Assembly: GCA_002238855.1 (NCBI GenBank)
Contig: MPND01000003.1
Span: 85,418 to 149,417 of the forward strand
Origin: SAR202 cluster bacterium bin90
GTDB lineage: Bacteria; Chloroflexota; Dehalococcoidia; Lucifugimonadales; JADFKI01
Reading direction: 5' to 3'
DNA length: 64,000 nt
This document shows, one piece after another, positions 8,506 to 17,673 of this stretch. How positions within the stretch are numbered: the first letter of the stretch is position 1; every line of letters starts with the position of its first letter. The notes beneath the pieces were generated by a model that had not been told where the DNA came from, did not search any database, and saw only the letters and a list, made by a program, of their open reading frames with translations. The position numbers and the translations under genes were made by a program.

Positions 8506-9180
8506 TCATCTGTTTCGCCAAGTGCGATTGGCCATGTTAACTTGCGAGCTCCGTAGGTAGAGTGGTTCGAGCGTCATCGCGTCGGCGATCTTCCCTTGCT
8601 GCAACTGCTCATAACCCAGCGATGCCAGCACGCCAGCACGCCGAGTCGGTCCCTGAGTTTCCGCTACCACGACTCCGGGTTCACTGTCCAGCAACTCAGC
8701 TACCTGTGACACACCTTCCCCACAGAAAATCGAGTCTGGGGATACTGAAGCAAGCAGTTCTTCATGCGCGACCACCCTGTAGGCGGGCTCTGACGAATCC
8801 TTGAATTCACCGAGATAGACTCTCGTCCTTCCCGCGCCGATGAGCGCGCAGACGGTACTGCCAAGTCCGAGATATGGCTGTGCTTCGATATTGAGAGTTC
8901 CAACCGATACCAGGGGAATCTCAAGGGACATCGCCATTGACTTTGCCGTACTCATCCCGACCCGCAGCGCGCTGAATCCCCCTGGACCTGATGCGATGCA
9001 GATAGCTTCAAGGTCACTGACAGAGATGTCCAATCGTCTCAGCAGGCTGATAATGCTGGGGGTCAATTCGACTGAGTGATTTCTGTCCGAGCGCCAGGTC
9101 AGTTCAGCCGCTAGTTCTCCATTATTGGACATGCCAATCGAGGCGAAGCGTGTGGATGTGTCAATAGCGAGTTCCATCAA
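8506..9180 (-). CDS. tsaB: tRNA t6A synthesis protein TsaB
   Basis: Inactive ASKHA-fold partner of TsaD in making N6-threonylcarbamoyladenosine at position 37 of ANN-reading tRNAs. 224 residues. MELAIDTSTRFASIGMSNNG at the N-terminus and ICIASGPGGFSALRVGMSTA near residue 65 are characteristic, as is the C-terminal MTLEPLYLRSSQVN. It overlaps the tsaE stop by 4 nt (ATGA). TsaD and TsaC are not in the window. Confidence 0.94.
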   Translation of the reverse strand: MMELAIDTSTRFASIGMSNNGELAAELTWRSDRNHSVELTPSIISLLRRLDISVSDLEAICIASGPGGFSALRVGMSTAKSMAMSLEIPLVSVGTLNIEAQPYLGLGSTVCALIGAGRTRVYLGEFKDSSEPAYRVVAHEELLASVSPDSIFCGEGVSQVAELLDSEPGVVVAETQGPTRRAGVLASLGYEQLQQGKIADAMTLEPLYLRSSQVNMANRTWRNR

Positions 9181-9710
9181 TTTGCCTCGCCTTGGGTTGA
9201 TTCGAATTCATTCGCGTCTGCGAGCCGACTGAATCGCTTGGTCAGTGCATCGATAACGCTAGAATATCGAGATGATTCCGCGCTGACTTTGAGGACGCGG
9301 CTTTGGTCTCCAATGTGTTCAATATGGACGCTGATGTGATCGCCGACAAATGCTTCGGTTCCCTTGTCGGCCCACTCGACCACGCACACGCCATCTCCCA
9401 GAAAGTAGTCATCAAGTCCGAGGTCGACAACTTCGTCTAAGCTGTCCAGACGGTACAGATCCATGTGGTAGAGCGTCAGTCGTGCTGGATACTCGCATAT
9501 AAGGACGAAAGTCGGGCTACGGGCATACTCGACTCCTCCAAGACCCCAAAGGATTCCTTGCGTGAGGCATGTCTTTCCAGCACCAAGATCGCCGGTCAGA
9601 AGGAAAACATCGCCTGCATCGGCATATTCGCCAAGCAACCTGCCGATGTCCTGGGTCTGTTCGGGGCCGGAGGTCGTGAGGGTGACGGTCTGTTGATTTT
9701 CGGAGTTCAC
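9177..9710 (-). CDS. tsaE: tRNA t6A synthesis ATPase TsaE
   Basis: P-loop ATPase that drives turnover of the TsaB-TsaD-TsaE complex. Walker A is in LLTGDLGAGKTCLTQGI; further family blocks are SPTFVLICEY, HMDLYRLDSLDEVVDLGLDD and VCVVEWADKG. The start is uncertain: GTG 9710 is taken because it gives a family-like N-terminus, while TTG 9740 is also open. Neither has a clear ribosome site. First gene of tsaE-tsaB-ndk and divergent from the phosphoesterase gene. Confidence 0.94.
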   Translation of the reverse strand: MNSENQQTVTLTTSGPEQTQDIGRLLGEYADAGDVFLLTGDLGAGKTCLTQGILWGLGGVEYARSPTFVLICEYPARLTLYHMDLYRLDSLDEVVDLGLDDYFLGDGVCVVEWADKGTEAFVGDHISVHIEHIGDQSRVLKVSAESSRYSSVIDALTKRFSRLADANEFESTQGEAN

Positions 9711-9872
9711 AGGATTTCGGTCAGGCCCGCCTAAGGGCAATCAGCGGTGTATCATGTAATTTCAAGTCGCACTCGCGCGGGTTATCGGCCGCGCAATTCG
9801 CCCAAGACAGGATAACAGAACGCGGCTCGTGCAGGTAAGTAAATTTGCGTTCAGGAGGTTGCCTAGGACAGG

Positions 9873-10604
9873 ATGAAGGCGCTAATAGTCTCGGATATCC
9901 ACAGCAACAAGGATGCGTTCCAGGCAGTAATCGAGAACGCGCAACTTCACGGCGGCTTCGAAGAGATATGGTCGCTTGGAGACCTTGTGGGCTATGGACC
10001 GGAGCCATCAGCCTGCATTGAGCTGCTGTGCTCCTATCCACACAGCGCAGTCGCGGGCAACCACGACCTTGCCGCGACCGGCAACCTGTCGCTGGATCGA
10101 TTCAATCCCTACGCTGCAGCTGCAAACCGCTGGACTGCCGCGCAGTTGACAGTGGACCAGGCAGAATTCCTTGGAGAACTACCGCTTACACTGGAAATCG
10201 ATGAGTTCACGCTTGCCCACGGCAGCCCGCGTGACCCAATCTGGGAGTATCTGATCACGGAAGAAGCCGCAATTGCCTGCTTCACGCATATTGAGACATA
10301 TTGGTGCCTCGTGGGACACTCCCACATGCCATTTCTGTGCATTCCTCGCGCTGACGGCGCATCATTCATGGCATTCCCGGAGGGCAGATCAATTCAGCTA
10401 GACGAAGGCGCGCTGATCGTCAACCCGGGCTCTGTAGGTCAGCCGCGTGACGGCGATCCAAGGGCGAGTTATGTCCTCTATGACGACGAGGCACAGACGA
10501 TTCAGCATCATCGGGTTGTCTACGACTTTGCTGCCACACAGGAGAAGATGCGGTTGAATTCTCTTCCTGATTACCTGATTGACCGACTTGCGGCAGGCAG
10601 GTAG
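9873..10604 (+). CDS. Calcineurin-like metallophosphoesterase (YfcE/MJ0936 type)
   Basis: 243 residues. The dinuclear metal site is complete: MKALIVSDIHSN (Asp-x-His), WSLGDLVGYGPEP (Asp), AVAGNHDLAA (Asn-His-Asp), LAHGSPRDPIW (His) and LVGHSHMPF (His-x-His). It therefore hydrolyses a phosphodiester or phosphomonoester; the substrate is unknown. INPGSVGQPRDGDPRASYV-type C-terminal sequence is seen as VNPGSVGQPRDGDPRASYVL. AGGAGG lies about 15 nt upstream, with a weaker AGG next to the ATG. Stands alone. Confidence 0.9.
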   Translation: MKALIVSDIHSNKDAFQAVIENAQLHGGFEEIWSLGDLVGYGPEPSACIELLCSYPHSAVAGNHDLAATGNLSLDRFNPYAAAANRWTAAQLTVDQAEFLGELPLTLEIDEFTLAHGSPRDPIWEYLITEEAAIACFTHIETYWCLVGHSHMPFLCIPRADGASFMAFPEGRSIQLDEGALIVNPGSVGQPRDGDPRASYVLYDDEAQTIQHHRVVYDFAATQEKMRLNSLPDYLIDRLAAGR

Positions 10605-10629
10605 TCCACGCGTTCAGTACTAGCATCCC

Positions 10630-11403
10630 CTACTCGTCATCGTAGTCCTCATCGGCGGATGATGATCCGCTTCCGAATCCAACGCTGGGCGATGACGTCC
10701 CTCTGCCGCTCTGGGACCTGCGGCGTGGCAAATTTGCGATGTCATCCTTGATTCGCTGAATTTCACTGCCGGCGTCTGCGATATTCACAGCGATTCCTGT
10801 GACTCCGACGTTGCGCAGTGTTTCAAGTTCCGACTTGCCAAGTTCAGCCGGAGCAGTAAGAATGGTACGCTTTCGGACAGTAGCGCGCATTGCCTGTACT
10901 CCAAGCAGTTTCTTCACCGTGAGTGGTAGAAGTCCGTCCTGAGGCGTCAGAAGAGCGCCGTCTATGTCCAGTGTACGAATTGCTTTCGCCTCATCTTCGG
11001 CGAACTCTGGATCCTCAAAGTCAACCGCGATGACGCTGCCGAGATCGTCGTCGTTAAGCAGCGCGGCGGAAGTATCCTCCGGATCGAATACAATGAAATC
11101 GCATCCTGCTTCTTTCAGCGAGCTCGCAACTTCTGCGCTCGCTATGCCCACTCGCGCGCCCCAAAGCTTGTCCTGCAGGGCTTCACCGGCACGGCTGACG
11201 GCGCTGGAGTCGGACGGATCCAGGGTCACCAGCAGGGCGTCGGTCGGTGAATCCGCAAGACCGGAATTCTCCGCTAGCTCGGCGGCTGTAACTCGACCGA
11301 TCAACGCGATGGCAGGAATGCCGGCGGATTGCCTCGATGCCGCGAATCCAATGCCCGGCGAGGCTGTCTGCGTCTTGTCCAATAGATCTGTAAGTCTGCT
11401 CAT
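10630..11403 (-). CDS. Hypothetical protein with beta/alpha repeats and acidic disordered tail
   Basis: 257 residues; I do not recognise a named family. Residues about 25-215 alternate hydrophobic strands (ALLVTLDP, FIVFDPED, SVIAVDFEDP, GALLTPQDG, GIAVNIADAG) with helices, reminiscent of half or all of a TIM barrel without obvious catalytic residues. The C-terminal 30 residues change abruptly to Arg/Ser/Gly and then Asp/Glu, ending DEDYDDE, a likely disordered tail. AGAGG lies 7 nt before the ATG, so the start is good. Alone between the plus-strand phosphoesterase and flavin reductase genes. Confidence 0.75.
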   Translation of the reverse strand: MSRLTDLLDKTQTASPGIGFAASRQSAGIPAIALIGRVTAAELAENSGLADSPTDALLVTLDPSDSSAVSRAGEALQDKLWGARVGIASAEVASSLKEAGCDFIVFDPEDTSAALLNDDDLGSVIAVDFEDPEFAEDEAKAIRTLDIDGALLTPQDGLLPLTVKKLLGVQAMRATVRKRTILTAPAELGKSELETLRNVGVTGIAVNIADAGSEIQRIKDDIANLPRRRSQSGRGTSSPSVGFGSGSSSADEDYDDE

Positions 11404-11575
11404 TCATTTACCTCTGAGAGGGCATACGGACTGCCAATACGACTCAATCCGACACCCAATTCGCATTGTGTGATAACAACGGCTCTAAGTTTATGGTTGC
11501 AACCGAGTTCAAGTCAACGCACTTGCTATTGCAGCCACACGGTATTACCCTTTGACCGACTTGTCACAAGGGAGA

Positions 11576-12196
11576 ATGCACTTGATTATAGACCCAAGCA
11601 ACTACGAAGGCTTTAACCGCGTACTGACGGGAGTAATCGTCCCACGGCCCATCGCGTTTGTATCATCGGTTTCCTCGGAAGGGATCGTAAATCTCGCGCC
11701 TTTCTCCTTCTTTAACGCGATGGCGTACGACCCGGCGACGATTGTAATGGGTATATCTCGCAGCGCAGGCTGGAAAGAGAAGGACACACTCTCGAACATC
11801 GAGGCGACCGGGGAATTTGTGGTGAATGTGGTCGTGGATGACATTTCGGAGGCGATGAACAGGACCGCCGCTGAGTTCCCTGCCGATGTGGACGAATTCG
11901 AGATAGCCGGCCTCACCGCTAAGCCGTCTAAAAAAGTGCGCGCGCCTCGTGTCGCCGAATCGCCCGTCAACATGGAGTGCAAACTAAGCCAAGTCGTGGA
12001 GATTGGGGACGGCACCAATCATGCCATCGTCATCGGCGAGATTCTGCTGATGCACGTCCGAGACGACATCATCAGCGGACACCGTATCAACCACCAACGG
12101 CTGCAGCCCGTGGGAAGGCTCGCCGGCAACATGTACTGCAGCACCCATGAAGTTTACGAGATGGTGCGCCCGCAGTATGACGGCGAGGAGGGCTAA
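11576..12196 (+). CDS. Flavin reductase-like FMN-binding protein
   Basis: About 206 residues of the flavin reductase-like split-barrel family. RVLTGVIVPRPIAFVSSVS, NLAPFSFFNAMAYDPATIVM and TLSNIEATGEFVVNVV are the FMN-binding blocks, and the later AESPVNMECKLSQVVEIG is also typical. It could supply reduced flavin to a monooxygenase or be a small flavoprotein oxidoreductase. The start is debatable: ATG 11576 lies very close to GGGAG, TTG 11582 has ideal spacing to it, and TTG 11552 has none. The next gene begins 2 nt after the stop, so they are cotranscribed. Confidence 0.88.
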   Translation: MHLIIDPSNYEGFNRVLTGVIVPRPIAFVSSVSSEGIVNLAPFSFFNAMAYDPATIVMGISRSAGWKEKDTLSNIEATGEFVVNVVVDDISEAMNRTAAEFPADVDEFEIAGLTAKPSKKVRAPRVAESPVNMECKLSQVVEIGDGTNHAIVIGEILLMHVRDDIISGHRINHQRLQPVGRLAGNMYCSTHEVYEMVRPQYDGEEG

Positions 12197-12197
12197 G

Positions 12198-12899
12198 TTG
12201 CAGGCGAGACAGCTTGAGGGCAAAACCCTCCACTACATCGCCGTAGAGCCGGACGGATACGACCCCGACCGAACCTATCCGATGATTATCTTGCTGCACG
12301 GATTCGGAGCCCACATGGGAGATCTGGCGAGCCTCGCACCGGCAATCGACGCGGAAAGCTACGTATATATCTTCCCGAATGCACCCATTCCATTCGAGAT
12401 CGGGCCAGGCGCCACGGGATTCGGCTGGACATATCCCAGACACATTCCCCAGGAACTGCGCCGCGCCGACGATGTAGATTCCGTGGTGGAAATGCTTGCT
12501 GTGCTGGTTGATGAGGTAACCGAGAGTTACGCCATTGAGCAGGGACAGGCTATCCTCGGGGGCTTCTCGCAGGGCGGCATGATGACCTACCGTTACGGAT
12601 TGCCCAATCCTGGGTTGTTCAAGGGGCTTGTTGTATTGAGCGCAGTCGTGCCGGATTCAGGTACGATGAGGGACACTCTGCCCAAGGAACGTTCTCAGCC
12701 CATATTTGTAGGGCACGGCACAGGCGATATGGTGGTTACCGTACAGTCAGCGCGAGACGCGCGGGATTTTCTGGAAGCGGAAGGGTACGCACCCGAATAT
12801 CATGAATACCCGATGGCGCACGAAATCAGTCAGCAGACGCTCACGGACCTCGCGCAGTGGATACGACAGACTCTTCCACCTGTGAGAATGCAGGTGTGA
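12198..12899 (+). CDS. Alpha/beta-hydrolase, phospholipase/carboxylesterase family
   Basis: About 233 residues. The nucleophile elbow GGFSQGGMMTYRYG contains the catalytic Ser, followed by Asp in GHGTGDMVVTVQSA and His in PMAHEISQQTLTDLA. The oxyanion region is ILLHGFGAHMGDL. I start at TTG 12198, 7 nt after GGAG. An in-frame ATG at 12147 lies inside the flavin reductase gene and would add an unrelated peptide. Likely cytoplasmic esterase or lactone hydrolase; in this catabolic neighbourhood a sugar lactone is possible but unproven. Confidence 0.9.
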   Translation: MQARQLEGKTLHYIAVEPDGYDPDRTYPMIILLHGFGAHMGDLASLAPAIDAESYVYIFPNAPIPFEIGPGATGFGWTYPRHIPQELRRADDVDSVVEMLAVLVDEVTESYAIEQGQAILGGFSQGGMMTYRYGLPNPGLFKGLVVLSAVVPDSGTMRDTLPKERSQPIFVGHGTGDMVVTVQSARDARDFLEAEGYAPEYHEYPMAHEISQQTLTDLAQWIRQTLPPVRMQV

Positions 12900-12971
12900 A
12901 GGCATTAGATCAGAAGTAGTGGGAATCTAACAGGCAATTTGAAGCCGAAAAGTGCCGAAGGAGGCAGTAGA

Positions 12972-13718
12972 GTGGTACGAATAAGAGAGAACAACATCCT
13001 CGCAAGAAACCGTGAAGGTAAGAAGGGACTGGGACTAAGCCTTGTATTCCCCAGCGCGGAGGCAATCGAGCTAGTCGGCATGCTGGGCGGGTTCGATTTC
13101 GTCAACCTTGACGCAGAGCATGGCCTGTTCACGCAGGAGTCCGTAGATGCGATGGTGCGCGTAGCCGATGGCTATGGCCTGACCACGATAATGCGCGTGC
13201 CTGATAAATCTGCGAATTTCATTAACCTCTACCTCGACAGGGGCGTGATGGGCGTTCTGGGGCCCCATGTGGAGACTGCGGATGAAGCGAAGGCGCTCGT
13301 AGATGCCTGCAGGTTCACTCCCGAAGGTGAGCGCAGTTGGGGCGGCGGCAGAGGAACTTTCTACAATGACAGCGGCTTGATCGACCAGCCAGGCCTCGAC
13401 CGCAGCGAGTACATGGAGCTTACAAACAAAGAGATGCTTGTGATGGCGCAGCTTGAATCTGCAACCGCATTCGATAATCTCGACGCCATTCTTGCAGTGG
13501 AGGGAATCGACGCCTTTGCGTGGGGAACCAACGACCTGGCGCAGTCGATGGGCTATCCCGGAAAGCCGGAGCATCCAGTCGTGCAAGAAGCACAGAATGC
13601 GATAGGTGAGCGCATCCATGCTGCAGGCAGGCATCTGTCATCCGACATTCACACGGCGATTGCACTCAATGACCTTATTCTGAATGGTTCGCGCGAGTTC
13701 CTCTCAGCTAATTCGTAG
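12972..13718 (+). CDS. HpcH/HpaI-family aldolase
   Basis: Class II metal-dependent aldolase of about 248 residues that splits 2-keto-3-deoxy acids into pyruvate and an aldehyde. Landmarks are VNLDAEHGLF, TIMRVPDKSANFINLYLDRG, VMAQLESATAFDNLDAILAV and FAWGTNDLAQSMGYPG. The glycine-rich VMGVLGPHVETADEA forms the pyruvate site region. Start is GTG 12972, with AAGGAGG 7 nt upstream; an earlier TTG lacks a site. With the dehydrogenase, reductase and dehydratase nearby it fits a non-phosphorylative sugar-acid route; the true substrate is not known. Confidence 0.9.
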   Translation: MVRIRENNILARNREGKKGLGLSLVFPSAEAIELVGMLGGFDFVNLDAEHGLFTQESVDAMVRVADGYGLTTIMRVPDKSANFINLYLDRGVMGVLGPHVETADEAKALVDACRFTPEGERSWGGGRGTFYNDSGLIDQPGLDRSEYMELTNKEMLVMAQLESATAFDNLDAILAVEGIDAFAWGTNDLAQSMGYPGKPEHPVVQEAQNAIGERIHAAGRHLSSDIHTAIALNDLILNGSREFLSANS

Positions 13719-13738
13719 ATAGTCTGGCCGCAACTACC

Positions 13739-13744
13739 TATAAT
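13739..13744 (+). promoter_or_regulatory. -10 element before the alcohol dehydrogenase gene
   Basis: TATAAT lies 30 nt before the ATG at 13775, in the 56-nt gap after the aldolase gene. No convincing -35 is seen. It could make an internal start for the dehydrogenase-reductase pair. Confidence 0.4.
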
Positions 13745-13774
13745 GAACCACAATAAACTTGGGGAGGTTGCAAA

Positions 13775-14821
13775 ATGGCAATGATGAAAGCGGCTTTCTA
13801 CGACGGCAACGGCACTATGACCCTAGGTGAGTATCCGCAGCCTGAAGTTGGGCCCGGTGACGCGATCGTGCGAATACGCTCTACCGGCATCTGTGGCTCC
13901 GACCTCCAGGTCAAAGCTGATCAGAAGGAGGCGGATGAGTCTCCCGTGGGACACGAAGTTGCCGGGGAAATCATTGCCGTGGGTGACGGCATCGACTCAG
14001 ACTTGGTGGGCACGCGCGTGGCGATTGAGACCATCGGGCATGGGCGGGCATGCCTGCGGTGTTGGTACTGCCGTATGGGTCAGTACAAGCAGTGCATGGA
14101 AATGGCGCCTCCGGAGGGTGGTGGATTCGCCGAATACATCAAGCGAAAGGCTTGGGGATGCTACGCCCTTCCGGACAGCATGTCTTGGGAAGAGGCGGCG
14201 CTCGTGGAACCATTTGCCGTTTCGATTCACGGTGTGAGGCGAGGCAATCTGATTGGCGGCGAGACGGTGGTTGTGCTTGGAGCCGGAAATATCGGACTGA
14301 CTGCAGTCGCTGCAGCGCGAGCTTTGGGCGCTGGCACAATATTTGTCACGGCACGCCATGAGCAGCAGGCATCGCTCGCCAAGCAGCTTGGTGCCGACCA
14401 CGCATTCGCGCCCGACGACCCTGCTCTGAACGAGGCTATCTTGGATGCAACACAGGGACTTGGCGCAGACCTCACGGTAGAAACGGTTGGCGGCTGGAGT
14501 CCGGACCCGATCACACAGGCAATCGAGGTCACCCGTGAACAGGGGCGCTTTGTTGTAATCGGCGGCTATCGCAATCCGATCACCGTTGACTGGCTGACGC
14601 CAATGCTCAAGGAACAGACGATATACTTCTCTTCATGTTACGGCATCATCAACGGCAGGCACGACTACGAGGTCGCAATCGACCTTATGGCGTCGGGCAC
14701 AGTTGACTTAAGTCCTATGGTGACACACATCTACACCCTGGACGACATTCAGGAGGGCTTTGCTACCGCCTACGACAAGACGACCGGCTCCGTGAAGGTG
14801 CAAATTCACCAGGGGGTATAG
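13775..14821 (+). CDS. Zinc-dependent medium-chain alcohol/polyol dehydrogenase
   Basis: 348 residues. The catalytic zinc ligands are in STGICGSDLQ (Cys) and PVGHEVAGEIIAVG (His-Glu). The structural zinc cysteines are in CLRCWYCRMGQYKQC. The Rossmann fold begins VVVLGAGNIGLTAVAAARAL. The set resembles threonine, sorbitol and sugar dehydrogenases. GGGGAGG lies 8 nt before the ATG. The aldo/keto reductase follows 2 nt after the stop, indicating one transcript. A paralogue is encoded at 32127-33155. Confidence 0.93.
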   Translation: MAMMKAAFYDGNGTMTLGEYPQPEVGPGDAIVRIRSTGICGSDLQVKADQKEADESPVGHEVAGEIIAVGDGIDSDLVGTRVAIETIGHGRACLRCWYCRMGQYKQCMEMAPPEGGGFAEYIKRKAWGCYALPDSMSWEEAALVEPFAVSIHGVRRGNLIGGETVVVLGAGNIGLTAVAAARALGAGTIFVTARHEQQASLAKQLGADHAFAPDDPALNEAILDATQGLGADLTVETVGGWSPDPITQAIEVTREQGRFVVIGGYRNPITVDWLTPMLKEQTIYFSSCYGIINGRHDYEVAIDLMASGTVDLSPMVTHIYTLDDIQEGFATAYDKTTGSVKVQIHQGV

Positions 14822-14823
14822 CG

Positions 14824-15774
14824 TTGCAGTATCGTACTTTTGGAGACTCTGACCTGGAAACCTCAGTCATCGGATTTGGCGGCTGGCCAATGGGCAGGGG
14901 GCACTATGGCTCATTCGATGATGCCGAAGTTCTGCGCGCAATTGACGCCTCGATTGACCTGGGCGTGACTCTGTTCGATACAGCAGCCGTCTATGGTTGG
15001 GGCGAGGGTGAGAGACTTCTGGGCAGGGCGCTCCAGGGCAGGCGCGACAAGGTAGTGCTGGTCAGTAAGGGCGGACGCCAGTGGCATGACCCGGACAATC
15101 CCCAGTTGAGAGACAGCTCGAATGAGGCGCTGACCAAGGGGCTTGACGAGAGCCTTGAACGTCTTCAGACCGACTACCTCGACCTTTACCTTATTCATTG
15201 GCCTGACGAGTCTCGCCCCATGTCCGAGCCTATGGAGGCATTCGCCGAGTTCCAACGGCAGGGGAAGATTAGATACGGGGGCGTGAGTAACTTCAGTGTG
15301 CACCAGATGTCGGACTGTCGCGACACCTTCCCAATTGTCACAAACCAGGTCGGCTATCACCTTTTCGATTTTCGGCCTGAAGAGAGCGTGTTTCCCTTCT
15401 GCACGCAACGTGGCATGGGCGCGATGGCATACGGCTCGCTCGCTCACGGACTTCTGACAGGAACAATGACGCCTGACACAACTTTCGAGGAAGACGACTG
15501 GCGGCGCAGTCTGATGGCTTTCGGCCAGCCCATTTTCAAGGGCGCCACTTTCCTTCAGAACCTAAAGAAAGTAGAAGCCTTAAAGGCAATCGCCTCGGAA
15601 AAGGGAATGACGGTCGCTCAACTGGCGCTGGCGTGGGTAGTCTCAAACCGCGCTGTCAGTGTGGCACTGGTAGGTACGCGCAGAGCCGCAGAAATGGAAG
15701 AGAATGCTATTGCCGCCGACTGGGTCATGAGCGACCAAGAACGCGAGGACATCCGCGCAGTAGTCGCTGGGTAA
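14824..15774 (+). CDS. Aldo/keto reductase
   Basis: NAD(P)H-dependent TIM-barrel reductase of 316 residues. The catalytic tetrad is visible: Asp in LFDTAAVYGWGEGE, Tyr in the same segment, Lys in VVLVSKGGRQ and His in LDLYLIHWPDESRP. Cofactor-site blocks are MAYGSLAHGLLTGTM and VALVGTRRAAEMEENAIAAD. The start is TTG, 7 nt after AGGGGG, right behind the dehydrogenase gene. It could act on a sugar or on the aldehyde released by the upstream aldolase. Confidence 0.92.
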   Translation: MQYRTFGDSDLETSVIGFGGWPMGRGHYGSFDDAEVLRAIDASIDLGVTLFDTAAVYGWGEGERLLGRALQGRRDKVVLVSKGGRQWHDPDNPQLRDSSNEALTKGLDESLERLQTDYLDLYLIHWPDESRPMSEPMEAFAEFQRQGKIRYGGVSNFSVHQMSDCRDTFPIVTNQVGYHLFDFRPEESVFPFCTQRGMGAMAYGSLAHGLLTGTMTPDTTFEEDDWRRSLMAFGQPIFKGATFLQNLKKVEALKAIASEKGMTVAQLALAWVVSNRAVSVALVGTRRAAEMEENAIAADWVMSDQEREDIRAVVAG

Positions 15775-15912
15775 CAGCAGAGATTGGATTCCTGCCTAAA
15801 CCACGCGCCCTCTCAAAACGAGGTCCCCTCTGTCGAGCGAGTTCAACATACCGGCCTAGCGCCATGCAAGATTCTGAAGGTATTCGATTCTGTTGCGAGA
15901 ATTAGGAACGCA

Positions 15913-17613
15913 TCACAGGCTCTCGGCGCGCAGGAAGTCAAAGTCGCAGCCTTGATCGGCCTGGGTGACATGCTGAGAGTACATCACGCCGTAGCCCCTA
16001 CCAAAGTGCGGCTTTGGGACTGGAATCTCAGCAAGTCGCCGCTGCACTTCCCTCTCCTCCACGAGGAGGTCGAGCCTGCGGTTGGGCACATCCAGCTCGA
16101 TGATGTCACCGTTCTGCACGGCTGCAAGCGGGCTGCCTGACGCGGACTCCGGTGTTACATGCACGACGACTGTTCCAAACGCCGTGCCGCTCATGCGAGC
16201 GTCGCTGAGCCGCACCATGTCGCGTATACCGCGCTGCAGCAGCTTCCTCGGCAGCGGCAGGAACCCCCACTCAGGCATACCGGGTCCGCCTAAAGGTCCC
16301 GCGTTACGCATCACCAGCACGTCGTCGGGATTCACGTCGAGGTCCGGGTCATCGATTCGGTGTTCCATGTCATCATGGTCCTCGAAGACCAGCGCTCGTC
16401 CGCGGTGCGTTAGCAGGTCCGGAGAGGCAGCCGTGGGCTTTATGACGCCCCCATCGGGAGCTAGTGAGCCGTACAGCACCGCCAGGCCGCCCTCTGCGTT
16501 AAGTGGCTCGCTAAGGCTCCGAATCAGGTCAGGGTTGTGGTTGATCGTACCCTTCACATTGTCACCGATTGTTCTGCCGGTGACGGTCATCTGCCCGGTA
16601 TGCAACAGCGGACGCAGTTCGTTCAGCAGCGCAGGTAGCCCTCCTGCGTAGAAGAAGTCCTCCATCAAGAATTCGCCTGACGGCTTCAGGTTCAGGATGA
16701 ACGGAGTAGTTCGGGAGAGCTCGTCGAAGAGCTTTAATGGCAGCTCGATGCCCAATCTTCCCGCGATTGCCGTGAGGTGGATTATCGCGTTTGTCGAACC
16801 TCCAAGAGCGTGCAGCGTCCGGATAGCATTCTCAAATGCCTCGTGGGTCATGATTTTGGATGGTCGCAGGTCCTGCTCGACAAGTTTCATTATTTGACGA
16901 CCGGAGGCTTCGGCGAGTTGTATTCGCCGCGAGTCAACGGCCGGTATGGCGGCGTTACCTGGCAGCGCAATGCCTAGCGCCTCACCCATGGATGCCATAG
17001 TGGAGGCTGTGCCCATCACCATGCAGTGACCGGGGCTACGCACGATCGAGTTCTGTAGCTCTGCCCATTGCTCTTCGGTGATGCTTCCGGCACGCAGCTC
17101 GGTATGGTAACGGCGGCAGTCTGTGCATGAACCAAGCTCCTCACCGCGCCAGTTCCCCTTGAGCTGAGGACCACCCGTAACAAGGATAGCCGGGACATCC
17201 GCGCTTGCCGCGCCCATCAGGACAGCAGGCGTCGTCTTGTCACAGCCGGCAAGCAGCACAACACCGTCAAGTGGATTTGCCCTGATAGACTCCTCCACAT
17301 CCATACTCATTAGATTTCGGAAGAGCATAGTCGTCGGGCGCATGTTGTACTCACCCAGCGACATAACCGGGAATTCCATCGGGAAGCCGCCTGCTTGCCA
17401 TACACCGCGCTTGACCGCCTCGGCGAGCTGTCGAAGGTGCGCGTTGCAGTGGGTCAACTCGCTCCAGGTGTTGCAGATGCCGATTATAGGCTTGTTCTGG
17501 TAGGCGGGTTCGCCAAAGCCCTCCGCCTTAAACGCTGCTTGCCTCAACCAGCCATAGAGTTCCGGTGTGTCAAACCACTCGCGACTTCGCAATGGGCTAC
17601 CGTTGGTTGTCAT
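15913..17613 (-). CDS. IlvD/Edd-family dehydratase, probably sugar-acid type
   Basis: Fe-S dehydratase of 566 residues giving 2-keto-3-deoxy acids from aldonic acids, or 2-keto acids in the case of IlvD. Cluster cysteines are in LLAGCDKTTPAVLMG, LGSCTDCRRYHTEL and SPGHCMVMGTASTMASMGE. The extra CTDCRRY motif and the phrase PAILVTGGPQLKGNWRGEEL resemble L-arabonate/D-xylonate dehydratases more than branched-chain IlvD. The C-terminal swivel domain contains LVMRNAGPLGGPGMPEWG and DARMSGTAFGTVVVHV. It lies opposite the aldolase-dehydrogenase genes, consistent with one pathway. The exact sugar acid is unknown. Confidence 0.9.
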   Translation of the reverse strand: MTTNGSPLRSREWFDTPELYGWLRQAAFKAEGFGEPAYQNKPIIGICNTWSELTHCNAHLRQLAEAVKRGVWQAGGFPMEFPVMSLGEYNMRPTTMLFRNLMSMDVEESIRANPLDGVVLLAGCDKTTPAVLMGAASADVPAILVTGGPQLKGNWRGEELGSCTDCRRYHTELRAGSITEEQWAELQNSIVRSPGHCMVMGTASTMASMGEALGIALPGNAAIPAVDSRRIQLAEASGRQIMKLVEQDLRPSKIMTHEAFENAIRTLHALGGSTNAIIHLTAIAGRLGIELPLKLFDELSRTTPFILNLKPSGEFLMEDFFYAGGLPALLNELRPLLHTGQMTVTGRTIGDNVKGTINHNPDLIRSLSEPLNAEGGLAVLYGSLAPDGGVIKPTAASPDLLTHRGRALVFEDHDDMEHRIDDPDLDVNPDDVLVMRNAGPLGGPGMPEWGFLPLPRKLLQRGIRDMVRLSDARMSGTAFGTVVVHVTPESASGSPLAAVQNGDIIELDVPNRRLDLLVEEREVQRRLAEIPVPKPHFGRGYGVMYSQHVTQADQGCDFDFLRAESL

Positions 17614-17673
17614 TATGGGTTTACTCCTTATTGTGCCTAGAACGATTCGCGGAGGGCTCTTTCGAAATAAATG

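Noticed and set aside
13071..13634. A 187-codon minus-strand open frame
   Set aside because: Shadow of the HpcH-type aldolase gene.
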